A stretch of 64,000 nt of DNA from Streptomyces longhuiensis. GTDB taxonomy: Bacteria > Actinomycetota > Actinomycetes > Streptomycetales > Streptomycetaceae. Made by a program: the position numbers and the translations under genes. Below the pieces are notes generated by a model. It ran no database searches. It worked only from the letters and a program-made list of their open reading frames with translations, and was not told the origin of the DNA. The stretch covers positions 8,944,001 to 9,008,000 of the forward strand of contig NZ_CP085173.1 of assembly GCF_020616555.1 (NCBI RefSeq), written 5' to 3'. Shown piece by piece: positions 1 through 7,003 of the stretch; position 1 is the stretch's first letter, and every line of letters begins with the position of its first letter.

Positions 1-31
1 TCGCTTCCGCATCGCCGCCGACGGGCGCTGA
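1..31 (+). CDS. 3' end of an upstream gene (partial)
   Basis: The first 31 bases hold an open frame ending RFRIAADGR and a TGA at 29-31. The composition fits real high-GC coding sequence, but nine residues do not allow a family assignment. The gene continues to the left of the window. Confidence 0.35.
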   Translation, partial: RFRIAADGR

Positions 32-63
32 ACGACCCCCTCTGTCTCGTCTCCCACTCCCGC

Positions 64-83
64 TGTCTTACTGTCGTAGGACA
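64..83 (+). promoter_or_regulatory. Operator copy 1 for the YtrA-like regulator
   Basis: TGTCTTACTGTCGTAGGACA is a near-palindrome with arms TGTCTTAC and GTAGGACA (one mismatch). It repeats at 119-138 in perfect form, 55 bp away (about five helical turns). A TTGACA hexamer at 91-96 between the copies could be a -35 box, but I see no convincing -10 at normal spacing. Autoregulatory binding by the GntR protein at 151 is inferred. Confidence 0.6.
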
Positions 84-118
84 TTCAGTCTTGACACCTG
101 GATCCAGGGTCAGCAAGC

Positions 119-138
119 TGTCTTACTGTCGTAAGACA
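119..138 (+). promoter_or_regulatory. Operator copy 2 for the YtrA-like regulator
   Basis: TGTCTTACTGTCGTAAGACA is a perfect palindrome (8-bp arms TGTCTTAC/GTAAGACA, 4-bp centre TGTC) ending 12 bp before the GTG start of the GntR gene. Two-copy palindromes ahead of YtrA-type regulators are typical autoregulatory sites. Binding by this regulator is inferred. Confidence 0.65.
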
Positions 139-150
139 ACGGGAGAAGCA

Positions 151-555
151 GTGATCGAGTTCGTACTTGACGGCCGTTCACGGGTGGCCACCTACATGCA
201 ACTTGTGCTCCAGGTGCGCCAGGCTCTGCGGGTCGGTCTCGCCGAGCCCGGGGACCAGCTGCCCAAGGTGCGACAGGTGGCTCAGTCGCTGGCGATCAAT
301 CCGAACACGGTGTTGAAGGCGTACCGCGAGCTCGAACTCGAAGGACTGGCGGAGGGACGCCCCGGCGTGGGCACGTTCCTCGTAGGCACCCTCGCCGGCC
401 CGGCCCTGGCCCACCAGGCCGGGCTGCGCGAGGACCTGCTCGCCTGGCTGCACAAGGCCCGGGCCGCGGGTCTGGGCCGCGAGGACATCACCGCGCTGAT
501 CGACACCACTCTGCGCACCACGCTCGACGCACCGCCGGCCGAGGACGTCTCGTGA
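151..555 (+). CDS. GntR-family regulator, YtrA subfamily
   Basis: This 134-residue DNA-binding protein probably represses the ABC transporter encoded directly downstream. A winged-helix GntR domain fills roughly residues 10-80, with the family signature around QLPKVRQVAQSLAINPNTV and the wing GLAEGRPGVGTF. Only a short helical tail follows, as in the YtrA subfamily, which lacks a large effector domain. The GTG at 151 was chosen because GGGAGAAG lies just upstream and because a longer start at 91 would place the second operator inside the coding region. The gene ends within the first copy of a 26-bp duplication that carries the next gene's start. Confidence 0.88.
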   Translation: MIEFVLDGRSRVATYMQLVLQVRQALRVGLAEPGDQLPKVRQVAQSLAINPNTVLKAYRELELEGLAEGRPGVGTFLVGTLAGPALAHQAGLREDLLAWLHKARAAGLGREDITALIDTTLRTTLDAPPAEDVS

Positions 556-602
556 CCAGTTGGGGGACCAGACATGCGTGACCAGTTGGGGGATCGGACA
601 TG
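551..602 (+). repeat. 26-bp tandem duplication over a stop/start junction
   Basis: Bases 551-576 and 577-602 are two 26-bp copies that differ at two positions. Each begins CGTGACCAGTTGGGGGA and ends GACATG. The first copy contains the TGA of the GntR gene and an ATG at 574; the second contains the ATG at 600 of the ATPase gene. Because 26 is not a multiple of three, the two ATGs are in different frames, so only the second starts the ATPase. Confidence 0.9.
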
Positions 603-1502
603 ACGAACATGGCGTTGGAGACCGACGCACTCGGAAAGCGGTACGGGCGCACATGGGCACTCCAGGAGTGCTCCCTGCACCTGCCCGCCGGCCGGATCGC
701 CGGTCTCGCCGGACCCAACGGAGCGGGCAAGTCCACCCTCCTGCACCTCGCCGTCGGACTGCTGCGGCCCGACACCGGACAGGTGCGCGTCTTCGGCCAG
801 GATCCGCGTGACAACACCGCTGTCCTGCGGGAGGTCGGATTCGTGGCCCAGGACACGCCGCTCTACCGCGACTTCACCGCCGCGGACCTCATCACCCTCG
901 GCGGAAAGCTCAACAGCCGCTGGGACGCCGCCTTCGCCCGTGAGCGGATCGGTCAACTCGACATTCCGCTCAAGAAGCCGGTCGGGAAACTCTCCGGCGG
1001 GCAGCGCGCCCAGGTGGCACTGGCGCTGGCCATGGCCAAGCGGCCCCGTCTGCTGCTGCTCGACGAGCCGGTCGCGGCGCTCGACCCCCTGGCGCGACGG
1101 GAGTTCATGCAGGCGCTGATGGGCGTGGTCGCCGAGAGCGGCACGACAGTGCTGCTGTCCTCACACCTGGTGGCGGACCTGGAACGGGTCTGCGACTACC
1201 TGATCGTGCTGCAGAAGGCACAGGTCCGTCTGGTCGGGGCGATCGACGAGCTGCTCGACGAACACCGGACGTTGGTCGGTCCGCGCACCGAGCCGGACGC
1301 TGTCCCGATGGAGGGCCCGGCCCAGGTCGTCAACGCCAGCCACACCGATCGCCAGTCCACGCTGCTCGTCCGCACGAAGGGACGCCCCGTCGACGACCCG
1401 GCCTGGACCCGGCACGAGGTGACTCTGGAAGACCTCGTCCTCGCCTACCTCCACACGGCCGACACCCGTGCGGCGCGCACCGTTTCGGAGGTGACCGCAT
1501 GA
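600..1502 (+). CDS. ABC transporter ATP-binding protein
   Basis: This cytoplasmic ATPase subunit (300 aa) couples ATP hydrolysis to the membrane protein encoded next. Walker A is GPNGAGKST near residues 38-46, the signature LSGGQRAQ near 131 and Walker B LLLLDEP near 150, followed by the switch histidine in LLSSHL. It resembles YtrB/CcmA-type exporter ATPases. The C-terminal 80 residues are a family-typical extension. Its stop overlaps the permease start (ATGA), implying translational coupling. Substrate unknown; in Bacillus, Ytr-type systems respond to cell-envelope antibiotics, which is only a hint here. Confidence 0.9.
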   Translation: MTNMALETDALGKRYGRTWALQECSLHLPAGRIAGLAGPNGAGKSTLLHLAVGLLRPDTGQVRVFGQDPRDNTAVLREVGFVAQDTPLYRDFTAADLITLGGKLNSRWDAAFARERIGQLDIPLKKPVGKLSGGQRAQVALALAMAKRPRLLLLDEPVAALDPLARREFMQALMGVVAESGTTVLLSSHLVADLERVCDYLIVLQKAQVRLVGAIDELLDEHRTLVGPRTEPDAVPMEGPAQVVNASHTDRQSTLLVRTKGRPVDDPAWTRHEVTLEDLVLAYLHTADTRAARTVSEVTA

Positions 1503-2500
1503 TCTGGCTGACGTGGAAGCAGCATCGCAAGCAAGCGCTGTTCGCCGGGATCGGGCTGGCCGCACTCGCCGCGATCATGATTCCCACCGGCCTGCGGATG
1601 CACGACGCCTTCGACAACTCCGGCCTGGGCGCGTGCCTTTCGAACCTGGGCACGGACGTGCTGGCCGCGAACAAGGCCGTGGACCGCTGCAACGCCCTCA
1701 GTACTCAGTTCCAGAACGAGTTCAAGGATCTGTCGTTCGTCGGCATCCTCTTCGTGATCCTGCCGCTGCTGGTGGGGTTGTTCCTCGGCGCACCGCTGAT
1801 CTCCCGCGAAGTCGAACACGGCACGCACCGGTTCGTGTGGACGCAGGGCGTCAGCCGCCTGCGGTGGGCGCTCGTCAAGTTCGGCCTGGTGGGTGTCGTC
1901 ACGGCCCTCCTCGCAGTGGTCTACGCCCTGGGGGTGTCCTGGTGGTACGAGCCGCTGGCCGCCAACGGCAACGGGCGATTCGGCTACCTCTGGTTCGACG
2001 TGCAGGGCATCGCGCCGATCGGCTACACCCTCTTCGCCGTGTCGCTGGGCATCTTCGCCGGCACCTTCGCGCGCCGGGTCCTGCCGGCCATGGCGGTCAC
2101 CCTCGCCGGATTCGCCGTCGTACGTATCGCCGTCGAAACCCTCGGCCGGTCCCACTACATGCCCGCCAAAACCCTGAACTACGGCCTGGCGAGCTCCCAG
2201 GGACCGAACCCCGCGTCGAGCGACTGGATTCTCAGCCAGGGGTTGCGCGACGGCGCCGGGAAGCTCGTGAGGGAGAACGCCCAGGTGGGGTGCCCGCCCT
2301 CCAACGAGCTCAAGGGCGACGCGAGTTCGTGCCTGGACCAGATGGCGCATCAGGGCCTGGGGCCGGGTTCCCACAACTGGCAGCTCTACCAGCCCGGCGA
2401 CAGGTTCTGGGCCTTCCAGAGCATCGAGACGGGCATCTTCCTCGCTCTGGCGGCGCTCCTGGTCTTCCTCGCCGTGCGCCGGATCCGTCACATCGCCTGA
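1499..2500 (+). CDS. ABC-2 type transporter permease
   Basis: Membrane subunit (333 aa) paired with the ATPase at 600. I see about six hydrophobic segments: one after the N-terminal basic WKQHRKQ, one around FVGILFVILPLLVGLFLG, a central group between roughly residues 120 and 220, and one close to the C-terminus followed by RRIRHIA. A long, probably extracytoplasmic, stretch with several cysteines lies between about residues 220 and 300. The start overlaps the ATPase stop. The GntR-ATPase-permease order is that of ytrAB-type operons. A strong hairpin follows at 2524-2564. Confidence 0.85.
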   Translation: MIWLTWKQHRKQALFAGIGLAALAAIMIPTGLRMHDAFDNSGLGACLSNLGTDVLAANKAVDRCNALSTQFQNEFKDLSFVGILFVILPLLVGLFLGAPLISREVEHGTHRFVWTQGVSRLRWALVKFGLVGVVTALLAVVYALGVSWWYEPLAANGNGRFGYLWFDVQGIAPIGYTLFAVSLGIFAGTFARRVLPAMAVTLAGFAVVRIAVETLGRSHYMPAKTLNYGLASSQGPNPASSDWILSQGLRDGAGKLVRENAQVGCPPSNELKGDASSCLDQMAHQGLGPGSHNWQLYQPGDRFWAFQSIETGIFLALAALLVFLAVRRIRHIA

Positions 2501-2523
2501 CGGGGGAGAGGGCGGTTTCCTCG

Positions 2524-2564
2524 GGCGGGAGGGCTCAGGGCCGGTGGGCCTGGGCTCTCCCGCC
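2524..2564. terminator. Bidirectional hairpin terminator
   Basis: A GC-rich hairpin with left arm starting GGCGGGAG at 2524 and right arm ending CTCCCGCC at 2564 (roughly 18 paired positions with minor mismatches and a short loop) lies between two convergent genes. There is no U-tract, as is usual in Streptomyces. Confidence 0.65.
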
Positions 2565-2571
2565 TACGTCG

Positions 2572-3600
2572 TCAGGCCAATGTCTGCGTGAGTTCGCTGC
2601 GGGTCGACGTGTGAACGAGACGGCCGAGCGCGCCGTTGACGATGGGCATGTACGGCGGGACATGGCCGCATTCCACGTCGGCGACGATCGGCACGTTCAG
2701 GGAGCCGAGCGCGTCGAGCACGGCCTCGTGCTGGGTGAGGGTGCGGCGGTCCGGTGCGTTGGTCCGGCCGACGAGGATCGCGTTCGCGTGGTCGAAGAGC
2801 CCGGCGAGCCTTATGCCGTGCAGGTTCCGACAGATGGTGAAGGCGTTGTCCTCGGCCGCCTCGACGTAGATGAGGAGTCCGTCGGGGGACTCGTCGCGGG
2901 CGAAGGCCGATGCGTCGAGGTAGGGGGTTCCCGCGAGATCGCACAGCGTCTCGATGCAGCCGCCGAGCAGCCGCCCCTCGGCATCCACGTCACCGCTGCC
3001 GTCGAGCCGGGTCCAGGTGCCCCGGCCGTTCAGCGTGTACTCGCGGACGTCCGGGTAGACGGCGAAGTCGTCGAAGCCGCCGGAACGGTGGCGGCCGGGC
3101 GGAGTCTGCGTGAAGCGGTGCCCGGGGGGAGCGGCGACGATGTCGAGCCACGTCAGCAGGCCCTCGGGTACGCGATAGGGCGTGTCCATGAAGTTGTTGC
3201 CGTGGACGGTCGCGGTGCCGGTGAGCAGGGTCAGCGGGGTGATGAGGCTCGAGATGTCGGAGAACCCGACGAACCAGGTGGGCTCGGCCTCGCGCAGCCG
3301 GTCCCAGTCGAGGTGCGGGATCAGATCGATCGCCGTCTCCCCGCCCCACGGCGGCACGACCGCCCTGATGGTGGGATCGGTCAGCATCGCCATCAACTCG
3401 CCCGCACGATCGGCGGCCGAGGCACTGACATGCCGGGCCCCGTCCATGCACCGCCCGACCACCACCTCGTACCCACGGTCCTGCACCTCACGGACAGCGA
3501 GCTGAAGGCGCGCACTCATCTCCTTCGACACACCACTCGACGGAGAGGTGACACCGATACGGTCACCAGGACGCAGGGGGCGCGGGTATCGGACGGACAT
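2572..3600 (-). CDS. S66-family peptidase (LD-carboxypeptidase/MccF-like)
   Basis: Serine carboxypeptidase of 342 residues related to muramoyl-tetrapeptide carboxypeptidase (LdcA) and the microcin C immunity protein MccF. The nucleophile is expected at Ser114 in GFSDIS. The charge-relay Glu is in YVEAAEDN, and the His in the C-terminal VECGHVPPY motif. The N-terminus LRPGDRIGVTSPSS is the usual family opening. It could recycle cell-wall peptides or detoxify a peptide-nucleotide antibiotic; the sequence does not decide. The box CAGAAT at 3607-3612 lies six bases before the ATG, so the mRNA is probably leaderless and independent of the P450 operon. Confidence 0.88.
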   Translation of the reverse strand: MSVRYPRPLRPGDRIGVTSPSSGVSKEMSARLQLAVREVQDRGYEVVVGRCMDGARHVSASAADRAGELMAMLTDPTIRAVVPPWGGETAIDLIPHLDWDRLREAEPTWFVGFSDISSLITPLTLLTGTATVHGNNFMDTPYRVPEGLLTWLDIVAAPPGHRFTQTPPGRHRSGGFDDFAVYPDVREYTLNGRGTWTRLDGSGDVDAEGRLLGGCIETLCDLAGTPYLDASAFARDESPDGLLIYVEAAEDNAFTICRNLHGIRLAGLFDHANAILVGRTNAPDRRTLTQHEAVLDALGSLNVPIVADVECGHVPPYMPIVNGALGRLVHTSTRSELTQTLA

Positions 3601-3712
3601 GCGCGGATTCTGGCACGAAGCACTGCGCGGCCGACAGGGGTTTCTTGGCCGTCGAAGCGGCCAGACAGCGGGGGCGCGGCATCGGAGCCGAGCGAGCCGG
3701 TCGCCGCAGTCG

Positions 3713-3741
3713 GCTGCGCGAGCTGGTCGAGCTCGCGCAGC
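3713..3741. terminator. Hairpin terminator after the P450 gene
   Basis: GCTGCGCGAGC and GCTCGCGCAGC form a perfect 11-bp stem around a 7-nt loop, 35 bp past the stop of the minus-strand P450 gene. A weaker 6-bp stem (TGGCCG/CGGCCA) lies at 3646-3663. Confidence 0.6.
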
Positions 3742-3775
3742 GGCTCTGCGGCGGCTGACAGGCAGGGAGAACTCG

Positions 3776-5062
3776 TCAGGCGAGGGTGACCTCGACGGGG
3801 AGCTTCTTGATTCCGTTGACGAAGTTGGAGCGGACGCGTGGGACGTCGCCGGTGAGGCGGATGCCGGCCAGGCGCGGGATCAGCTCCTCGAACATGATGC
3901 GGATCTCGGTGCGGGCAAGGAGGTTGCCCAGGCACAGGTGCGGGCTTCCCTTGCCGAAGGTGACGTGGTCGTTGTCCGTGCGGGCGACGTCGAAGTTGTA
4001 CGGGTTGCCGAAGACCTTCTCGTCACGGTTGCCGGAGGCGTACCACATGACGACCTTGTCGCCCTCCTTGACCTGCTTGCCGCCGAGTTCGACGTCGCGG
4101 GTCGCGGTGCGGCGGAAGTGGTAGACGGGGGACGCCCAGCGCAGGAACTCCTCGACCGCCGTCGGGATCAGGGAGGGGTCCTCCTGGAGGCGGGCCAGCT
4201 GCTCGGGGTGCTGGAGCAGGGCCAGCATGGAGTGCGTGATGGTGTGGCGTGTGGTCTCGTTGCCGGCGACCACGAGGAGCAGGAAGTAGTTGTCGAAGTC
4301 CTGCCCGGACAGCGGCAGTCCGTCGCGGGGGGTCTCGTTGACGAGCTTGGAGACCAGGTCGGTGCCGTGGCCGCCGCGTCGCTGACGGGCCAACTCGCGT
4401 CCGTACTCGAAGACTTCGAGGGAGGCGGGGGAGCGGAACGGCAGGTCGCGGTACTTCTCGCTCTCCTCGCTCCCGAGGAGCACGTCCGCGTAGTCGGGGT
4501 CGGTGTTGCCGATGATCCGGTTGCCCCAGTCGATGAGCTGCTGGTTGTCCTCCGGCGGCACGTCGAGGAGGCGGGCCAGTACGTTGATGGGGAAGTCGGC
4601 GGAGACCTCCTGGACGAAGTCGAAGCTGCCCTTGGCGAGCGCCGTGTCCAGGGTCTTGGCGGTCAGCCCGCGCAGGAAATCGGTGTAGCTGTTGATGACG
4701 CTCGCGCCGAACTGGCGCTGGAGCAGGCTGCGCATCGCGCGGTGACGCACGCCGTCGAGTTCCAGGATGGAGGCGCGCTTCTTGATCTGGTCGTCGTCGA
4801 CCTCTTCGAGGTTGACGAATTTGGTGGAGGTGAACGTCTCGGCGTCGCGGTCGACGCGTGCGATGTCCTCGTGCCGGGTGACCGCCCAGAAGCCCGAGTT
4901 GGGGGCCTCTTCCGGCTGCCAGTGGACCGGGTCCTCGTGGCGCAGGGTGTGGAACATGCGCCAGGGGGTGACGCCGTCGGTGAAGTTGTCGAGGTCGGCG
5001 AGGTCGACGTCGGCGAGCGGCATGGGTTCGGTCGGGGCGATGGCGTCGGTCGGGTTCGTCAT
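3776..5062 (-). CDS. Cytochrome P450 monooxygenase
   Basis: Soluble bacterial class I P450 of 428 residues. The I-helix oxygen-binding motif AGNETT lies near residue 265, the K-helix ExxR as EEFLR near 305, and the heme-ligand loop FGKGSPHLCLG near 369-379 with the axial Cys. The ATG at 5062 has AGGAG seven bases upstream; the open frame reaches farther but that part overlaps the ligase gene. It is 29 bp downstream of the glutamine-synthetase-like gene and is likely co-transcribed. Electrons probably come from the divergent ferredoxin (6814) and reductase (7004). I infer it hydroxylates the amine or its gamma-glutamyl conjugate. P450-ferredoxin-ligase sets (CYP151-type) are, as I recall, linked to morpholine/piperidine degradation in mycobacteria; I cannot assign the CYP family here. 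Confidence 0.93.
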   Translation of the reverse strand: MTNPTDAIAPTEPMPLADVDLADLDNFTDGVTPWRMFHTLRHEDPVHWQPEEAPNSGFWAVTRHEDIARVDRDAETFTSTKFVNLEEVDDDQIKKRASILELDGVRHRAMRSLLQRQFGASVINSYTDFLRGLTAKTLDTALAKGSFDFVQEVSADFPINVLARLLDVPPEDNQQLIDWGNRIIGNTDPDYADVLLGSEESEKYRDLPFRSPASLEVFEYGRELARQRRGGHGTDLVSKLVNETPRDGLPLSGQDFDNYFLLLVVAGNETTRHTITHSMLALLQHPEQLARLQEDPSLIPTAVEEFLRWASPVYHFRRTATRDVELGGKQVKEGDKVVMWYASGNRDEKVFGNPYNFDVARTDNDHVTFGKGSPHLCLGNLLARTEIRIMFEELIPRLAGIRLTGDVPRVRSNFVNGIKKLPVEVTLA

Positions 5063-5091
5063 GGGGGTGCTCCTGAAGGTGGTGCGGCCGG

Positions 5092-6468
5092 TCAGAGGTG
5101 GTAGGAGTACTCGGTGAACTCCCAGTCCGTGACGTGGTGGTTGAAGCGGTCGACCTCGTCGCGCTTGTAGGTGAGGAAGGACTCGGTGAAGTCCTTGCCG
5201 AGGACCTCGGTCAGCGCGTCGTCCGCTTCGAGGGCGTCGAGTGCGGCGGGCAGGGTCGTCGGCAGCATCTGGGACTTCTCGGGGTCGTAGCCGTAGCCCT
5301 GCAGGGGTGCCGGCGGCTCCTTGCCGTCCTGGATGCCGAGGAGCGCGGCGGCGCAGAGCGCCGCGGTCGCGAGATAGGGGTTGGCGCTGGCGTCGCCGAG
5401 CCGGAGCTCCAGGCGGGCGCCGGAGCCACGCTCGGGCGGGATGCGGACCATGGCGCTGCGGTTGTCGAGGCCCCAGTCGATCAGCCACGGCGCGAGGGTG
5501 TCGGGTCCGAAGCGCTTGTACGAGTTCACGGTCGGGTTGAGCAGGGCCGCGAGCGCGGGTGCGTGGGCGAGGATGCCGGCGATGGCGTGCCGGGCCGTGT
5601 CCGACAAGCCGTAGGCGCCTGAGGGGTCGTCGAAGACGTTACGGCCCTCTTCGGCGACGGAGTCACCGGTGGCTTCGCCGGAGAAGTGGAGGTGGAAGCC
5701 GGAGCCTCCGGCGTCGTTGAAGGGCTTGGCCATGAAGGTGGCCAACTTCCCTTCCTTGCGGGCGATTTCCTTGACCGCGGACTTGAAGAGGAAGGCGCGG
5801 TCGGCGGCGTCCATCGCTTCCGAGTGGGTCAGGTTGATCTCGAACTGGCCCGCGTCGAACTCGTGGTTCGCGCTGATGACGCCGATGTCGAGATCGCGCA
5901 GCGCGCGCAGGGTGGGCAGCAGGTGGTTGTCCGCGTCGGCGCGCAGTCCGGCCGTGTAGACGACTCCGGCGACGCCCTGTCCGTAGCGGCGCCAGCCGGT
6001 CGGCGCGGCCGTGTCCTGTTCGAGCAGGAAGTACTCGAGCTCGGGGCCGACGACAGGTCGCAGACCGGCTTCTTCGCAGCGGGTGAGCACCGAGCGCAGC
6101 AGGTCGCGCGGGGACTCCGGGCTGGGGGAGCCGGTGGCGGGGTCGGTCGTCTCGCCCAGGCACCAGGCGACGCCCGGCTCCCAGGGCAGACCGCGGGCGG
6201 TGGCGAGGTCGGGTCGTACGGTCACGTCGGGGAGGCCCGCGTCGAGGCCGCCCCTGACCGGGACCACGTCGCCCTGCGGGGTGGTGTGGTAGACGGCGCG
6301 GCAGAAGGCGAGGCCGTGGTCGCAGGCCGAGGGCAGATGGTCGAGCAGGACGTCACGGGCGCGGTCGGTGCCGATCAGGTCGGGATACGTCACCCGGACC
6401 ACGTCGATGCCGTCGGCGGCGAGCCGGTCCATGGCGGTGCGGACTTCTGGGGTGTCTTGAGCGCTCAC
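5092..6468 (-). CDS. Glutamine-synthetase-like gamma-glutamyl-amine ligase
   Basis: ATP-dependent ligase of 458 residues in the glutamine synthetase family. Visible landmarks are ELEYFLLEQD (metal-binding Glu), EFDAGQFEINL, the ATP/glutamate loop AGGSGFHLHFSG, NPTVNSYKRF and the C-terminal IPPERGSGARLELR. The context (PuuC- and PuuD-like enzymes, permease, no nitrogen-regulation genes) points to the branch that glutamylates amines (PuuA, IpuC, aniline-type ligases), not to ammonia assimilation. The GTG at 6468 was chosen because GAGGAG lies just upstream. The first gene of the minus-strand operon, with an operator copy at 6584-6597 in its promoter. Confidence 0.88.
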   Translation of the reverse strand: MSAQDTPEVRTAMDRLAADGIDVVRVTYPDLIGTDRARDVLLDHLPSACDHGLAFCRAVYHTTPQGDVVPVRGGLDAGLPDVTVRPDLATARGLPWEPGVAWCLGETTDPATGSPSPESPRDLLRSVLTRCEEAGLRPVVGPELEYFLLEQDTAAPTGWRRYGQGVAGVVYTAGLRADADNHLLPTLRALRDLDIGVISANHEFDAGQFEINLTHSEAMDAADRAFLFKSAVKEIARKEGKLATFMAKPFNDAGGSGFHLHFSGEATGDSVAEEGRNVFDDPSGAYGLSDTARHAIAGILAHAPALAALLNPTVNSYKRFGPDTLAPWLIDWGLDNRSAMVRIPPERGSGARLELRLGDASANPYLATAALCAAALLGIQDGKEPPAPLQGYGYDPEKSQMLPTTLPAALDALEADDALTEVLGKDFTESFLTYKRDEVDRFNHHVTDWEFTEYSYHL

Positions 6469-6583
6469 CGATGTCTCCTCGGCGGATGTGAACGGGGGCG
6501 TGGCGGCCGGCCGCCGGGCGGGGTGGCCCGTCAGGCGAGGGCCCGGCGTCGGGGTGTGGACGCCAGACCGGCGTCCACCCGTT

Positions 6584-6597
6584 GTTTGGTGCCAAAC
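6584..6597 (-). promoter_or_regulatory. Cluster operator, copy a (ligase-P450 promoter)
   Basis: GTTTGGTGCCAAAC is a perfect 6-bp inverted repeat with a 2-bp centre. It lies about 115 bp upstream of the ligase start. A possible minus-strand promoter (TTGCGG, 17-bp spacer, TACCGT) places it at or just after the -10 box, where a repressor would block transcription. It matches four other copies in this cluster. Confidence 0.7.
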
Positions 6598-6643
6598 GGT
6601 ATGGACGGCCGCCCCTCTCCGCAAGGGGTGCAGGGAAAGAATT

Positions 6644-6657
6644 TATCCATCTGGATA
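6644..6657. promoter_or_regulatory. Second palindrome in the divergent promoter
   Basis: TATCCATCTGGATA is a perfect inverted repeat (TATCCA/TGGATA, centre TC) just upstream of the -35 box of the ferredoxin promoter and between the two divergent promoters. It differs from the five-copy operator and I saw no other copy. The TetR protein of the cluster or an activator could bind it. Confidence 0.45.
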
Positions 6658-6661
6658 GCTC

Positions 6662-6690
6662 TTGACCAGGATCCGTTCGCTTCCTATGTT
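6662..6690 (+). promoter_or_regulatory. Promoter of the ferredoxin-to-FAH operon
   Basis: TTGACC at 6662-6667 and TATGTT at 6685-6690 are separated by 17 bp, a good vegetative promoter. The operator copy at 6691-6704 follows immediately and would cover the transcription start. The leader to the ATG at 6814 is about 115 nt. Confidence 0.6.
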
Positions 6691-6704
6691 GTTTGAAGCC
6701 AAAC
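6691..6704 (+). promoter_or_regulatory. Cluster operator, copy b (ferredoxin promoter)
   Basis: GTTTGAAGCCAAAC (5-bp arms GTTTG/CAAAC) abuts the -10 box of the ferredoxin promoter. The position is that of a repressor site. Confidence 0.7.
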
Positions 6705-6813
6705 GAGTTGGGGAGTGCGGCCATCCGTACCCCTTTGGCAGGGGCCCGGCCACGGAGCCGGGCCCCACTTCCCTCAGTGCGCCCCGACGCCCTCACCTCC
6801 AGGAGGACCGGCC

Positions 6814-7002
6814 ATGAAGGTCGTCGTCGACATGAACAAGTGCCAGGACCACGGACAGTGCGTCTTCTCGGCCCCCGACGTCTTCCAGCTGGACGACACC
6901 GGGCGCCTCGCCTACGTCAGCGACCCCGACGACGCGCTGCGCGACGAGGTCGAGGAAGCCGCAGACGTCTGTCCGCTGCAGGCCATCCGGATCGAGGCCT
7001 GA
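6814..7002 (+). CDS. Small ferredoxin with a His in the cluster motif
   Basis: Ferredoxin of 62 residues that should pass electrons from the reductase at 7004 to the P450 at 3776. The iron-sulfur motif is C10-x2-H13-x2-C16 ... C53-P54, the pattern of P450-associated 3Fe-4S (or His-ligated 4Fe-4S) ferredoxins in actinobacteria, in which the second cluster residue is not Cys. The acidic body fits docking to a P450. AGGAGG lies eight bases before the ATG. One base separates its stop from the reductase start. Confidence 0.92.
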   Translation: MKVVVDMNKCQDHGQCVFSAPDVFQLDDTGRLAYVSDPDDALRDEVEEAADVCPLQAIRIEA

Positions 7003-7003
7003 G

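Noticed and set aside
91..150. Start of the GntR gene at TTG 91
   Set aside because: It would encode the operator copy at 119-138 and has no ribosome-binding site; GTG 151 has GGGAGAAG.
1513..3789. A 758-codon plus-strand frame across the ABC permease and the S66 gene
   Set aside because: It is an out-of-frame shadow: Arg/Gly/Pro-rich low-complexity sequence over two well-supported genes, one of them antisense to it.
5092..6468. The ligase as housekeeping glutamine synthetase GlnA
   Set aside because: The neighbours are PuuC-, PuuD- and P450-type catabolic genes and there is no nitrogen-control context, so an amine ligase is more likely. Sequence alone cannot exclude residual glutamine synthetase activity.
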